Source of the DNA: Isoetes taiwanensis
Lineage: Eukaryota > Streptophyta > Lycopodiopsida > Isoetales > Isoetaceae
DNA length: 64,000 nucleotides
Reading direction: 5' to 3'
Assembly: GCA_021234155.1 (NCBI GenBank)
Contig: JAJEKV010000017.1
Span: 7,665,253 to 7,729,252, forward strand
The notes beneath the pieces were generated by a model. The model saw only the letters and a program-made list of their open reading frames with translations. It had not been told where the DNA came from and did no database searches. The translations under genes and the position numbers were made by a program. Of this stretch, positions 37,424-47,902 are shown piece after piece (within the stretch, counting starts at the first letter, position 1; every line of letters begins with the position of its first letter).

Positions 37424-39339
37424 CTCCCCTTTCATTGAATATTCCTGTACAGGTCTGTTGCAGACTTCAGCATATTGTACTTTAATTTTTTCTCTTAACC
37501 TGTTGAATCTTGGTTCTCTAAGAGCTTTAGTCATTATATCTGCTATTTGATCTTCAGTTGACACATAATTCACAGAAATGATTTGCTTATGTACCATCTC
37601 CCTAATAAAATGCTGCTTCATTTCTATGTGCTTTGATCTTTCATGAAGCACAGGATTCTTTGTCATAGCTATTCCACTTGCACTATCAGACCATAATACT
37701 GTTGGTTCATCACTCTTTATTCCAAATTCTTCCATTAACCTTCTTATCCAGATTATCTCCTTAGCTGCCGATGTTATGGCAGAATATTCTGCTTCAGCAC
37801 TTGACAATGCCACAGTGTTTTGTTTCTTACACTTCCAGCTTACTGGATTTTCTCCAATCATTACTACGTATCCAGATGTTGAATGCCTATTGTCAGGGTC
37901 TCCACCCCAGTCTGCATCTGCATAAGCATCAAGCATACAACCTTTATCTCTATAAGTTATTCCATAATCCATTGTCCCCTTTAAATATCTTAATATTCGT
38001 TTAGCTGCTCCCCAATGCGGTCTCCCAGGATTATTATTGTACCTGCTTAGTAAATTTACTGCAAATGCAATGTCTGGCCTTATTGCTGTTGCTATATGCA
38101 GTAAACATCCAATCAGACCCCTATATGGAACTCTTTTCATGTACTGTATTTCTTCCTCTGTATTAGGACACATCCTCTGACTGATCTTATGCCCTGGTAC
38201 CAATAGTGTATTTGCAATATTACATGCTGCCATATTGAATCTTTCTAGCATGCCTTGTATATAATCTGCTTGACTAAGACTTATAACTTTCTCATCTCGA
38301 TTCCTTATGACTTTTATTCCCAAAAACTTCTTCAATTCACCTAAGTCAGTCATCTTAAACCTGGATTTCAGCAGATTTTTACAAGTTTCACATCATTTGA
38401 AAACATTACACAATCATCAACATACAAAGCTATTAGGCAAAACTGCTCACCTTGTTTGAAGATGTACAAGTTGCCATCTCCATTTAATTTCAGAAATCCC
38501 TGCTCCATTAAATGATTGTCCATGCATTTGTACCAAGCCCTGGGTGATTGTTTAAGTCCATAGACCGCTTTCTTTAGCTTCCAAATTCTCCCTTCTTTCT
38601 CTTCAAAACCTTTTGAAGGTTGCATGAATATTTCTTCTTCTAATTCAGCGTTGAGAAATGCAGTACTCACGTCCATGTGATGGATTTCTAGATTCAAAGA
38701 ATTTGCTAGTGTCAACATTATCCTTATGCTTGCCAATTTCACTATTGGTGAATAAGTGTCATTGTAATCTACTCCTTTTTGCTGGGAAAACCCCTGAGCC
38801 ACAAGTCTTGCCTTAAATTTTCTTTGCCCATCAGGTAATTCCTTAATTTTGAACAACCACTTATTTCCTACAATGTTCCTGTTTTCTGGTTTGTTCACAA
38901 CCTCATATGTTTTCGTTCTTATGAATGCTTGCATCTCCTCTGACATTGCCCTTTCCCATTGCTTACTGTTTTCATTTTGTATAGCTTCTTCAAATGTCAG
39001 TGGTACATTATTGTCCAATACTGCCATTAAGGCTGGAGCTATTTCTTCGTCAAGTTTTTCCAATCTTTTACTTTTCCCATCGTCTTCTCTTCCAAGTTCA
39101 TTGATTCTAATACCTTTGTCTTCTAATTCTTTTCTTAACCTTTCAGCCTCTGTCATCCTTTTTCTTTGTCTTGTTGTGCTTCCTTCACCCTGTATTGGTA
39201 TATCTAAATTGTTTGTTCCTCCAATATTCACATTTTCTGTTTTATTTACACAGTTTTCAGACTTATCAAAGTCTTCTTCATCACTGCTGTAATCTATACC
39301 AGATTTAACAATTGCCTCATCAACAAGATTGCGTATTAA
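37421..39339 (-). pseudogene. Copia pol, 3' part: reverse transcriptase and RNase H
   Basis: 39384-38368: a hydrophilic linker, then the RT core with QGFSQQKGVDYNDTYSPIVK, MDVSTAFLNAELEEEI and the catalytic YVDD (about 38400). After a one-base frameshift at about 38370, 38353-37421 continues with MTDLGELKKFLGIKV, the thumb, and RNase H with YADADWGGD, SSAEAEY and HIEMKQHFIRE. It ends in TEDQIADIMTKAL and a stop near the polypurine tract. Residues upstream of 39339 belong to element 2. The frame break makes this copy defective. Confidence 0.95.
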
Positions 39340-39384
39340 ACGGGAGCAAATCATTGAAACGAGAGCAAAAGGAATATTCCTCAA

Positions 39385-39902
39385 AGATTCCTTTTTTTTT
39401 TTACAAAAAAAGGGGTAAAACGAGGTTAAAAAAAAAAAGATGCATGAAATTCTATTTTGACCCCCCCAAATGACTAAATTTTTTTTTTTTTTTTTCTAAG
39501 AATTGACTTTTTAAAGTGTCACTTTTTTAGCAAATAGAATGTTCTTAAAGTATGTTTTAAGAGAGAAACTCTAATTTTAGAGGATAAAATATTTAACAAA
39601 AAATTGAAGTAAGTCTCATGAATCAAATCTGTAGTATTCTCAAAATTTGAAGATAGAATCTTCATATTCACATGCAAAATTCTGATCTTTTTCTAAGACT
39701 TCGATTATGTGCAAAAGTGTGAGGAGTGATGAGAGAGGGATCCAGGGCGTCATCATGTTCATTTTATGCCATCGTCATCACCTTCACTTCTTTCAACATC
39801 CACTTTCGAGGAAGTGCTTGAGTTATCTTCCTTATCACTATCAGCAGACGGTGAAGCATTGCCACCACCTTCTTCATCATCTTCTTCGTAATTACAAGCT
39901 TT
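39385..39902. other. Left subterminal region of element 2
   Basis: Homopolymer A/T runs near 39388-39500, otherwise AT-rich noncoding sequence. No gene seen until the 3' end of the DUF7869-type gene. Confidence 0.45.
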
Positions 39903-42870
39903 TTAAGCAAATTGATAGTCCTCACGGCAGACGATTGTCGATTTCAATTTAAAATCATAGCACAATATAGTCACGTCATTAAGGTTCATTTCGTCCCTAC
40001 AACCCACCTTCTTGAACTTTCTCCCTTTTCCTTGGCTTCTCATTTCTAACTCATATCTACCTTCAAAAGCATTTTCCCGAAAGTGTTGCAAGCCAATGAA
40101 TCTTGAGTTTAGTGACTAAGCCTTCCTCCTTGGCTGTGTCAAGCACTTTTGCTATCCGAATCGGTTGACCTTTGTCATCCTCCTCGGTCGGAAGAGCAAT
40201 TAGCATACCTTTTGGTAATTTACGTGATATTACCTTGAGGCTCATTCCCGCGTCTTGTCCGAGGTACATGACTCGATCCTCCTCGTCTTCTCTGCGCCGG
40301 TGCAAATGTAGCAATTTGCTTGGACCTGCTTTGGTGTTGTTGTTGATGGAAGGTGTCGGGCCATTGAAATGGTTCTTGCAACCGCCTTAGAGCTATATTT
40401 TGTACAACAATTTTACGTTAGAAAAGAAATTACTCCACCACATCCGATCTTCTTCTAAGAAGTACTTAAAGCTGAGGAAATTCCATTTTCAATGGCTTTT
40501 AAGGATGACTCTCACGGGTACTTTTCTTCCTTGGACTCCTTAGGATTTTTGAGAGGAAGTTGCTCAAAGACGTTCTATGAAGGAAGTGTGCGGAATATAT
40601 TTAAGGAAGCGTAATCCCTCCTCGGTGGACTCAGTCCTTAGTTGTGGTATACTTCTTCCCCGTAAGAAGCTTTGGCCATCCTTCGGTAGAACTTGATGTG
40701 ATGTTGAAAGGTGAGATCATTCAACTTATTCACAGGCTTGTTCTCTGTTTGAACGTTGAGAGAAAAAAAAACTCTCTCGAAATCAGCGATCTCTTTAAGA
40801 AGACCGACCAACGGAGTAGGAGTGTAAGAATCTTCAATAATTGAATAAAGCGGGAAGACCTTCTTTCTTCCTTCTAAAAGAGCATGAAAAATCTGCTAAA
40901 CATTTGGTCAATCGATCATGAGTGTGGCCTACAAGTAAGAAACCGAGCTTCACTTTTCTAAAGATCCCTAGCTCCACTAACATGGCACGATCATAAAGAG
41001 TGTTTGATTCTTGTTCTCCCTTGTAGTATTGTCAAGTTGCGGATAAAGCACCGGGTGGTAATTGCTCTTGCTTTCGCCGCGGGGACCTTGTTAAGAATTG
41101 TAATTGTGAGGTTCGGGTCACCATGCAAGTTTGGATACGTCAAAAATACTTTGCACTTTAGACTTCCTTTGAAGACCATAGCTCCTACAAGGTGGACCTT
41201 AACAAAACATTCCTCTGGCACATCTTTAGGAATATTCAAGAAATGTGGTAGAGTTGTTTTTTTTTTTGTCCATTCCATCAATCACAACAGACATGTATTG
41301 CAGTGGACGTTCAAGAGCTTTTTTTCTGTGCTTGGCAAGCTTTCTTCTCTCTGCTGCTTGTTGTTCACGATGTCTGGCAAGGTTCTGTTGCACAATATCT
41401 GTAGAAGAAATCAGGTCAAAGCATTTTCTTTAAAACAAGTGAGAGGTTGGAGAACATGAGCTTACTTCTTTCGACCTCTGTCTTTGCAATTTCTCGTTGA
41501 CTCTTTAATTTTGCACACCTTGAGCAAACAGACATTCTATGTTTTCTAGGAATTTTCACAAGACCGAATTCACTTTTCCACAGTCTGGTGAAGTGTGAGT
41601 AAGAGATGTCTTGAAGAAGAAAGTGCAAGTCTCTTTGTACTCATTAAAACATCCTTTTGGTGATGTTATCGGTTAAAATGATACATGTTGCTTTGTTAGG
41701 TAGCTTCTCACATGTTTCTTTAAAATATTTCTCCATCCATGACACAAGTGACAAGGGCATGCATGGTTACAACTCTTCTCGGTCCACAATGATCATCGAT
41801 TCTTTGGATTTTTGTCCGATCTTTTATGTATTCTAGACATTACGGTGGACCCTAAGCGGTGGACAACCATAAAGCACTTCCGGCAAACTTCTTCCACGGT
41901 TAATGTAGTGCAAGAAGGTGTTGCGGTCTGGTCTTACATGATAAGCTAAGTAGGCATTCTAGTTTGCCAATGTCATTGAACTATAGTTGTCTCTAATCGC
42001 CAGAATTTAGCCATGTTAAATCTGTTGATGCAACCCAATGAGCAACATTTAGTTCTCAAAAGTCTCCTCATTTTGTGTTCATCCATAAGATTTCTTCTTC
42101 TTCTGGGAGCACGCCCTCAAACCAAAATCCACCTTGAATTTCTTTGAAGATTGGCTGGGGAACATGTAGTCTCTTTGTTCCTCGTTGGTGTCTTCATCTT
42201 CTGATGAAACTTCTACTCTGGGGATGACTTCCTCTGTCCTGAGTGGTGTGTTTGTAGAGGAAAACAGACCACGTGAAGTTGTTCCCGGAAAAGGCGGGGT
42301 ACAGTGTTAAATGATGGTGATGGCCCATAAGAGGTTGTGGCATCAGCTGTTCTTGTACCATCTTGAAAAGGAGTTCTTGCAAATATCTCCTTTAGAGCGG
42401 ACTGGAATTCTGCAAATCCATGTGTCACAACCGTTGTGTGAAGAGGAGTGCATGCTGGAGCGTCGTCCTCACAGTCTTCTTGACTTTCTGTGTTCCTTGT
42501 ATGTTTGAGTGAAGGGGCAAAGCTACAAATGGGGGTTAGCTTGTTCTTGAACACCCGTTGTTGTGGAGCTTCAGTAGGTTGTCGGGGATGGAACAAAGGG
42601 TGGTGGCAACATGTCTCCGAATTGGTGGTGATGCTTTGTAAGGAGATGCCAGCATCTTGTCTGAGGACTTGGTGGCGGTTGGAAGGGTGGTGGAAGTCCA
42701 TTACGTCTTTGGACTTCGGTGTGTCTTGAAGCAACAACGATGAAGCGGAGGTAGGAGCCTGAGAATGCCGGTCTTGATGAAATGACGTTGTTCCCAAGCG
42801 TGTCCCTCGAACTAGACGAGCTTGAGACAACAAAAGGTGGTGGAAGCTTGTTCACGAAGCGGTTCGTCAT
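39903..42870 (-). pseudogene. DUF7869-type transposon protein, decayed (element 2)
   Basis: Minus-strand pieces, in order. 42870-42213: a Ser/Pro-rich N-terminal region without recognisable domain. 41628-41416: SHFTRLWKSEFGLVKIP and CSRCAKLKSQREIA, the usual DUF7869 block ahead of the core. 41281-40991: LPHFLNIPK, KVHLVGAMVFKG and HGDPNLTITILNKVP. The core follows, LYPQLDNTTRENKNQTL (about 41035), then, after a one-base shift, GIFRKVKLGFLLVGHTHDR (about 40950). The C-terminal pieces (40314-40063, 40091-39903) include LKIHWLATLSG and YELEMRSQGKGRKFKKVG. The DNC and DID positions of the family core read DNT and are lost after HTHD here. Many frame changes; introns may explain some, but the core shift looks like decay. 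It belongs to a different subfamily from the 141-3374 gene. Confidence 0.8.
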
Positions 42871-43526
42871 CTTAACAACCGCAAAATAGTAAAGAGATTT
42901 GAGAAACTTTTCAGTAGTCGCGAGCTTTTCTTATTCCCTAATACACGCCCGTGTTAGTACAAGTAGAAGTTCCAGTACTAATCAAGTGAAAGTCAAAACA
43001 AAAGCTATTACGGAATACACAGGGGAGTAGGATAGTAAAGCTAAACATATTCCGCTTCACATAGAAAAAGAGCAAGACGAAAATGATATCTTTAAAAGGA
43101 AATTAAAAGCTTTTCGGTTCGTATTCCGGTCTCGAGCTCAAATTCGCTAGCGCCCAGTATATGGATTAAAATATTCAGAGATCAGATCCATCCACATAGA
43201 GAAAAACATGGACCAGGTGAGTAAGAAAGTACAATGTACAATCATTTGTGTGTAATGTTTCTTATTCCGAATACACTTTCGCCCAGTGAAGGAAGGCGAA
43301 AAGTGTATCCGAATACACTTTCGTGTTTTTAGGTTTTAAAAGGTTATTTTTCCATGAGTTTTTAGTAATTTTAGGCGTTTTTCCTCTTTAGAACTTGTTT
43401 AGACACATTTCTTTGTCAAGATTGCGGTCTTTGTTTTGGCATTTTTCTCCTCTTTTGCCCTCTTTTTTTTGCAAGACATTTTGTATTCTGGAATAGTTTT
43501 TTGCCACTGTTTTCTCTAACAAGGTC
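42871..43526. promoter_or_regulatory. Divergent intergenic region of element 2 with palindromes
   Basis: Lies between the two divergent genes, so should hold both promoters. 43264-43311 is an inverted repeat (CGAATACACTTTCGCC / GGCGAAAAGTGTATCCG) around AGTGAAGGAA, followed by a third CGAATACACTTTCG. 43484-43495 is TATTCTGGAATA, one of the element-wide TATTC-N2-GAATA sites. TATA or transcription starts cannot be fixed by eye. Confidence 0.5.
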
Positions 43527-45268
43527 GTGTTTACACACATTTTGCACAGACAAGAAGGCAGCAAGAAACAACAGAAGAGGCCCCTTAAAATCCCACAAAA
43601 ACCGCACCCACAGAGAAGGGTTGAGGAGACAGATGCGCCTGCTATCTACGAAAACTTCCAAACTCAATGGTTTTTTACAAGGGGTACTTCTGGAAAGTAC
43701 AGCACCCTTACTTTCCTACATATGCAGCCAGACCCCGGAAATAAAAGGTATGATGACGGGAATTTGTCCCGCATGGGTACCATCCAGTAGTGGAGTGAAG
43801 TAGGCGGGGAGTCCGGTCCTACAAGGGAGACTGTCTTTTCAGACATCCCAAGGCTTTATTCATGTTGATGAAGCCTATCTTAGAGTGGTGAAAGTAAATC
43901 CTCAGCCTCTTTATAAGTATGTTTCTCACTACCTCAACAAGAGGTCTCTCTGTGCCATCATTAACTACATTCGAAGTACAATGAGCGAAGACTTCCCCTA
44001 CAGCGAGTCATCACAAGGGGAAGAGGATAACCTACAGAGCCCGAGCAGTGCATCATCACAATCTGGGAGTCCATCACAGTCCGAAGAAAAGCCACCGTCA
44101 CCACCACCAAAGAAGCGGCAAAGGCCAAGCATTGCTGCTAAAGAGCCTAAAAAAAAGCAAACGACTTTAATTGCAACAGAAGATGCTCCTGAGGAACCTA
44201 AGAAGAAGAAGGGGAAGGGCAAAGCACCTGGTGTTGCTATTAAAGAAAAAAAAGTTGATAAAACATCTGAGAAAATGGAAGAGATTAACCTGCACAAGTT
44301 TGTGCAAGATGTCATTTATTTGCCAGTCACTTCAATGAAGCCGCCCCAAAGAATGAAGCCGGTGAGAGGCCACTTCAGTTCGAAAGATTTATGCTTTGCC
44401 ACCTAAGGAACCTAAAGGGCGGGATCGGGAGCAATCCAAATGCTCATGTGGCCCCAATAGTTGTCCTTGTTGGCGGGAGCAAAGGCAAAACCCCCCGGAC
44501 TATGACAGCAGAAAAAAACGGACACCTACACTCACTCGTCTTGGGAGGTAATCACGACTTCAAGGCAAGAAGGCAACTTTATAAAGAGAAGAAGAACCCG
44601 AGGTACCTCTCCGTCCTCTGCGCTGTTTACTGTGGTCTTACCGATGAAGAAGCAAAAATCATTGCCAACACCCACAATGCTGACAACGAGTACAAACTAA
44701 AGATGAGCTTCGTCGACAAGATCCGGTTTATGCACAGGGAGTACGTAATTTTTAAGGAAAAGTACGGTGAGGACCTGAAGAAGCCAGCGTTTTCCTTGGA
44801 GCTTAAGGAGGCGTGTGCCATTGAATGCTGCCTGAAATATGACGAGGCCAATAAAAGGCAGTCTCTCATTGGCCACGATAACTGGTTCCAATTAGCTTTT
44901 AGAGATGGCAAGGTAAGCACAAAACGTATTCTAGAATAACAATCCAACTATCTGACGTGAAATCTTCTTGAACAGATTTGGGAACTCCAGGACGAGATCT
45001 TTACAATGTTCGAACGAGGGGAGTTAAAGAGCAAGGGCAAGGAGACAGCCAAGAAAAAATCATCTGACGTGCCCAAAAAAGAAATGACCATTACCGTCTG
45101 GCGAGAAATGCAGGGCTTCTCCGACACAGAGCTTCTGGAGCAACTTCTCCAAAAAGTTGTTGATAAGGAGTTTAGCCTAGAAGAAATGTCAAAGGAATTG
45201 CACAAGTAAGATCTCGACACAAACTTTACTCTTTAGATGTTAGAGTCCCAAAAACATCAGCGTAGATA

Positions 45269-45532
45269 GTGTATTCCAGAATACACATGCCTTCCTTCAC
45301 ATGGGCAATGTGTATTCCGGAATACACATTCTTGTCTCTAGAAAAGCATTGTGTATTCCGGAATACACATTGCTCCTCTGAAGGAAGGAATGCGTATTCC
45401 AGAATACACATGCCTTCTTCTAGAAAAGAATTGTGTATTTCAGAAGACACATTGCTCCTCTGAAGGAAGGCATGTGTATTCTGGAATACGCATTCCTTCC
45501 TTCAGAGAAGCAATGTGTATTCCGGAATACAC
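45269..45532. repeat. Seven 18-bp palindromes at exact 41-bp period
   Basis: GTGTATTCCGGAATACAC or close variants start at 45269, 45310, 45351, 45392, 45433, 45474 and 45515: every step is exactly 41 bp. The 23-bp spacers are related to one another, some inverted (TGAAGGAAGGAAT versus ATTCCTTCCTTCA). The fifth copy is most degenerate (GTGTATTTCAGAAGACAC). The array fills an intron of the methyltransferase-like gene. 41 bp is close to four helical turns, so all sites face the same side of the DNA. Confidence 0.95.
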
Positions 45533-46446
45533 AATGTTTTTCTAGAGACAAGCAATGTGTGTATCCTGTAACAGAACCATTTTCTGCATATTGTTTCGAG
45601 GTAGCATCACCAGTTAACCAGTTTGTATTCCAGAATACAAATAGCTTGACTTTTATTTGTTTTCCTTCTACTTTGCCTTGTTTCTTACTTTTTAACTCAT
45701 TGTTTCCTTAACGTCTTGCAGCCAAAAGAATGTCATAACATGTCAAACATGTTTGATGGAGCAGACTAAACGTCGAGACATGGGAAAGGTCACGGGGAAC
45801 TCTACCCAATAGCCACTTCCGACGCCAGCGCATTGTGCAATATGCACCAAATTTTGAGGGGCTTTGGGTAAGTACTCTCAAAATTCCTCGTCTTTGCACA
45901 AAACGATCTCCCCATTCAGTTGTTGTTATGTTTTTCGGCCGAGGAGCAAAAGAAAAACAAGGACCTTCCCGAGGGCTTTATGCATTTGGTTAGAAACGAC
46001 CGAAGAGAGGTCGTTAGGCGAAAGAAGAAGCTGTTGGAGCGAAACCATCCGACTACGAGAGATTTTGCAAGTTTGATCAAAACAATTTATATTCAATCAT
46101 TCATGGTGATTGCACGAATCTTGTCCCGAATCGGTTAAGCCACGGGGACTTTACTTTGGTTATTCTTGATCTTCCCTACGGGTTTTAAGCTTAAAGACAG
46201 CCAGAATCTGACGACCCGACCCTTCAAATTTTTCTGAGTTTAATGCTTTCATTGATGGAATCAAGCAGATCACAACGGCCAAACATTGGCGTTCAGTTAC
46301 GTTCCATTCGAGCATGCAGTCTGGCTTGGTAGAATCAGCTTTCAAAAACCACTTTGGTTCTCCAGTTCAGGCGGGATATGAAAACCTTGTCTGGTAAGTC
46401 TTATTCCAGAATACAGTTACTTTTCTCTTCGATTGTGTTGCAAAAA

Positions 46447-46765
46447 TACGCGTATTTTTTGAAAAGAATCCATTCCGTACCGTACTTGTACGTACGTACG
46501 TATTTTTAAAAAAATACTCCTGACGTTTTTTTCTTAAATACTACTTGTTTTTCACAAAACAGTAAACTTGCACTTACCAGGAATTGAACCTGGGCCTCCT
46601 AGATAGCAAACTAACATGCTAACCAACTTCCCCTACATCAGTTTTATATTTTATTTCACTATTTTATTCTATTTAAACACTGTTTTTTGATTTTTAAAAA
46701 ATACTCCAAACGTACGTAATGTACGTATGGCTGAAAAAAACGTATTTTTTAAAAAATATGTACAA
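46447..46765. mobile_element. Foldback insertion (~320 bp) with a tRNA-like core, in an intron
   Basis: The left arm (AATACGCGTATTTTTTGAAAA, then CGTACGTACGTATTTTTAAA and AATACTCC) matches in inverse orientation the right arm (GATTTTTAAAAAATACTCC, CGTACGTAATGTACGTATGG, AAAAACGTATTTTTTAAAAA). The interior carries the tRNA-like segment at 46571-46640. It looks like a small nonautonomous insertion in the last intron of the methyltransferase-like gene. Confidence 0.65.
46571..46640 (-). ncRNA. tRNA-like sequence (SINE head or tRNA pseudogene)
   Basis: On the minus strand GTTGGTTAGCATGTTAG resembles a D arm, and CCAGGTTCAATTCCTGG forms a perfect T arm with the B-box consensus GGTTCAATTCC. The anticodon arm pairs only about four bases and the acceptor ends do not pair convincingly. 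It is therefore a SINE-type pol III promoter or a pseudo-tRNA rather than a working tRNA. Confidence 0.5.
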
Positions 46766-47566
46766 TGCGACGCAGATGCAGTGCAGCGTCGGGTTTCAAC
46801 ACCGACGTAGTGTATTCCTAATAGTATTTCACATTTACGGTTTTGAATTGTTTACTTATTTTTGCTAACATCACTTTAAATGTTTCACTAGGTACAAAAC
46901 AAACATCAACTACCATGGTGGAGGACCAAGGTTGCTCAACAAGGTAGAGTACCTTCATGTAGCTTATTGGAGTTTTGATGGGAAGAGGACCATGGAACAC
47001 TTCAACAACACCCTTTGTCAAAACTTTTCAAACGTCCTAGAGTTTCCAAATAGTCTTACGAAAATTGCGGGACCCAAGTGCACAAAGGCGGGATTGTGAA
47101 TCACTACCGTAAACCACAAAAGCTCATCAACCATCTCCTGGACATGTTCTCGCGTCCGGTGAGATTGGAATATGATGCTTTCTCTGGTTCTGGTACTACT
47201 ATCGCATGTGCACTTAAGAAGGGCCGCAAGCGTGTTGCCGTGGATATTGATAAGGATCTTTGTGCATTTTGTGAAGATGAAACCGGCTGCCTTACCTACT
47301 TTACCGGATGAAAATCAAGAGTTAGGGGCCAAGTCTTCATCCGATTATGCTAAACTAACGCCTTCGAGATCTGCCTCCATTCTCAAGCTCACTAGGCAGG
47401 CGAGGCAACCTTTGCAGAGCTTAAAGAAGTAGCTTTAGCTACCATTCCGAGGGACAAGGAGGATACAAAACTTAAGTCTCCAAAGAAAGGAGCAGCCGGC
47501 CTGAAGGACGGCCGTGAGAGGCAGAGAGCAAAAAAGAATGAAGAGGACTATGATGTAGATCTTTGA

Positions 47567-47898
47567 CTACTGCATATTAAAACTATCATTGTTTATTACA
47601 ATGAATCTTCCATAATGATGTACAAAAATTTATTAAAAACATAGTATTTTTTTTTCCTTTCTATTCTGATGCTTTTTTTTTTCATGCTTTCAGTCTCTTC
47701 AAGTCTATGCCTAAATTTCGCTATTTTTATGATTTCTGTTTCATAAGTACGAAGTTATCGCCTAATGATGGCCCAAAATGACATGAAAAAAAATGCGAAC
47801 CCCTAGAAATTCTCAACAACTATCAAAAAAGGCTTATTTTAGAAACATGGTGTTTTTTAAAAGGGAATCTTTGAAACGGGAGTGATGCAACACTCCCG
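47567..47898. other. Right subterminal region of element 2
   Basis: 3' UTR side of the methyltransferase-like gene, AT-rich, ending in the terminal inverted repeat. A local hairpin, AACGGGAGTG / CACTCCCGTT (47874-47900), forms the very end. Confidence 0.6.
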
Positions 47899-47902
47899 TT
47901 AG

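Larger units (their letters stand above)
43527..47566 (+). pseudogene. ParB-like domain / beta-class amino-DNA-methyltransferase gene (element 2)
   Basis: Pieces in order. 43527-43787 and 43840-44340: an N-terminal region with KVNPQPLYKYVSHYLNKRSL and a low-complexity Ser/Lys linker. 44337-44912: ParB/sulfiredoxin-like domain with HVAPIVVLVGG then LHSLVLGGNHDFKARRQL and CAVYCGLTDEEAKIIANTHN. An intron (GTAAGC...AACAG, 44913-44974) precedes 44975-45208 (FSLEEMSKELHK, HTH-like). A long intron holds a palindrome array. 45719-46394 contains motif IV TLVILDLPYG (46153-46182). An intron (46395-46890) holds a foldback. 46891-47311: YHGGGPRLLNKVEYLHVAYW, motif X NHYRKPQKLINHLLDMF and motif I DAFSGSGTT (47174-47200). 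The tail ends at 47566. The order IV-TRD-X-I is beta class. DLPY replaces DPPY. Frameshifts near 44345, 46140-46200 and 47075 argue against a working copy. Introns and the nested position exclude bacterial contamination. Confidence 0.75.
39340..47898. mobile_element. Element 2: DNA transposon with DUF7869-type gene and ParB-like/methyltransferase gene
   Basis: An 8.56-kb insertion in the copia pol frame. The left end reads ACGGGAGCAAATC... and the right end ...GATGCAACACTCCCG, an inverted match (CGGGAG). Further in, TCAAAGATTCC(C)TTTT occurs at both ends in inverted orientation (39375-39392; 47860-47876). Flanks are TTAA (39336-39339) and TTAG (47899-47902): a 3-bp TTA duplication, or 4 bp with one change. 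Deleting the element plus one flank copy leaves the copia coding frame uninterrupted across the junction, which fixes the boundaries. Two genes diverge from about 43 kb. DUF7869-bearing DNA transposons with short TIRs are known; the added methyltransferase gene is the novelty. Confidence 0.85.

Noticed and set aside
38849-39292. Plus-strand open frame of 147 codons
   Set aside because: Antisense shadow of the copia pol linker region, with no domain of its own.
45269-45532. CRISPR-like array (18-bp repeats, 23-bp spacers)
   Set aside because: The spacers are related to each other and partly inverted, there are no cas genes, and the array lies in an intron of a eukaryotic gene. It is a phased palindrome or minisatellite array.
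46571-46640. Functional nuclear tRNA gene
   Set aside because: The T arm is perfect, but the anticodon and acceptor stems do not pair well, and it is buried in a foldback insertion.
43527-47566. Bacterial contamination or plasmid as the source of the methyltransferase
   Set aside because: The gene has GT-AG introns, lies inside a transposon with target duplication, and that transposon is nested in a plant copia element with matching LTRs on both sides.
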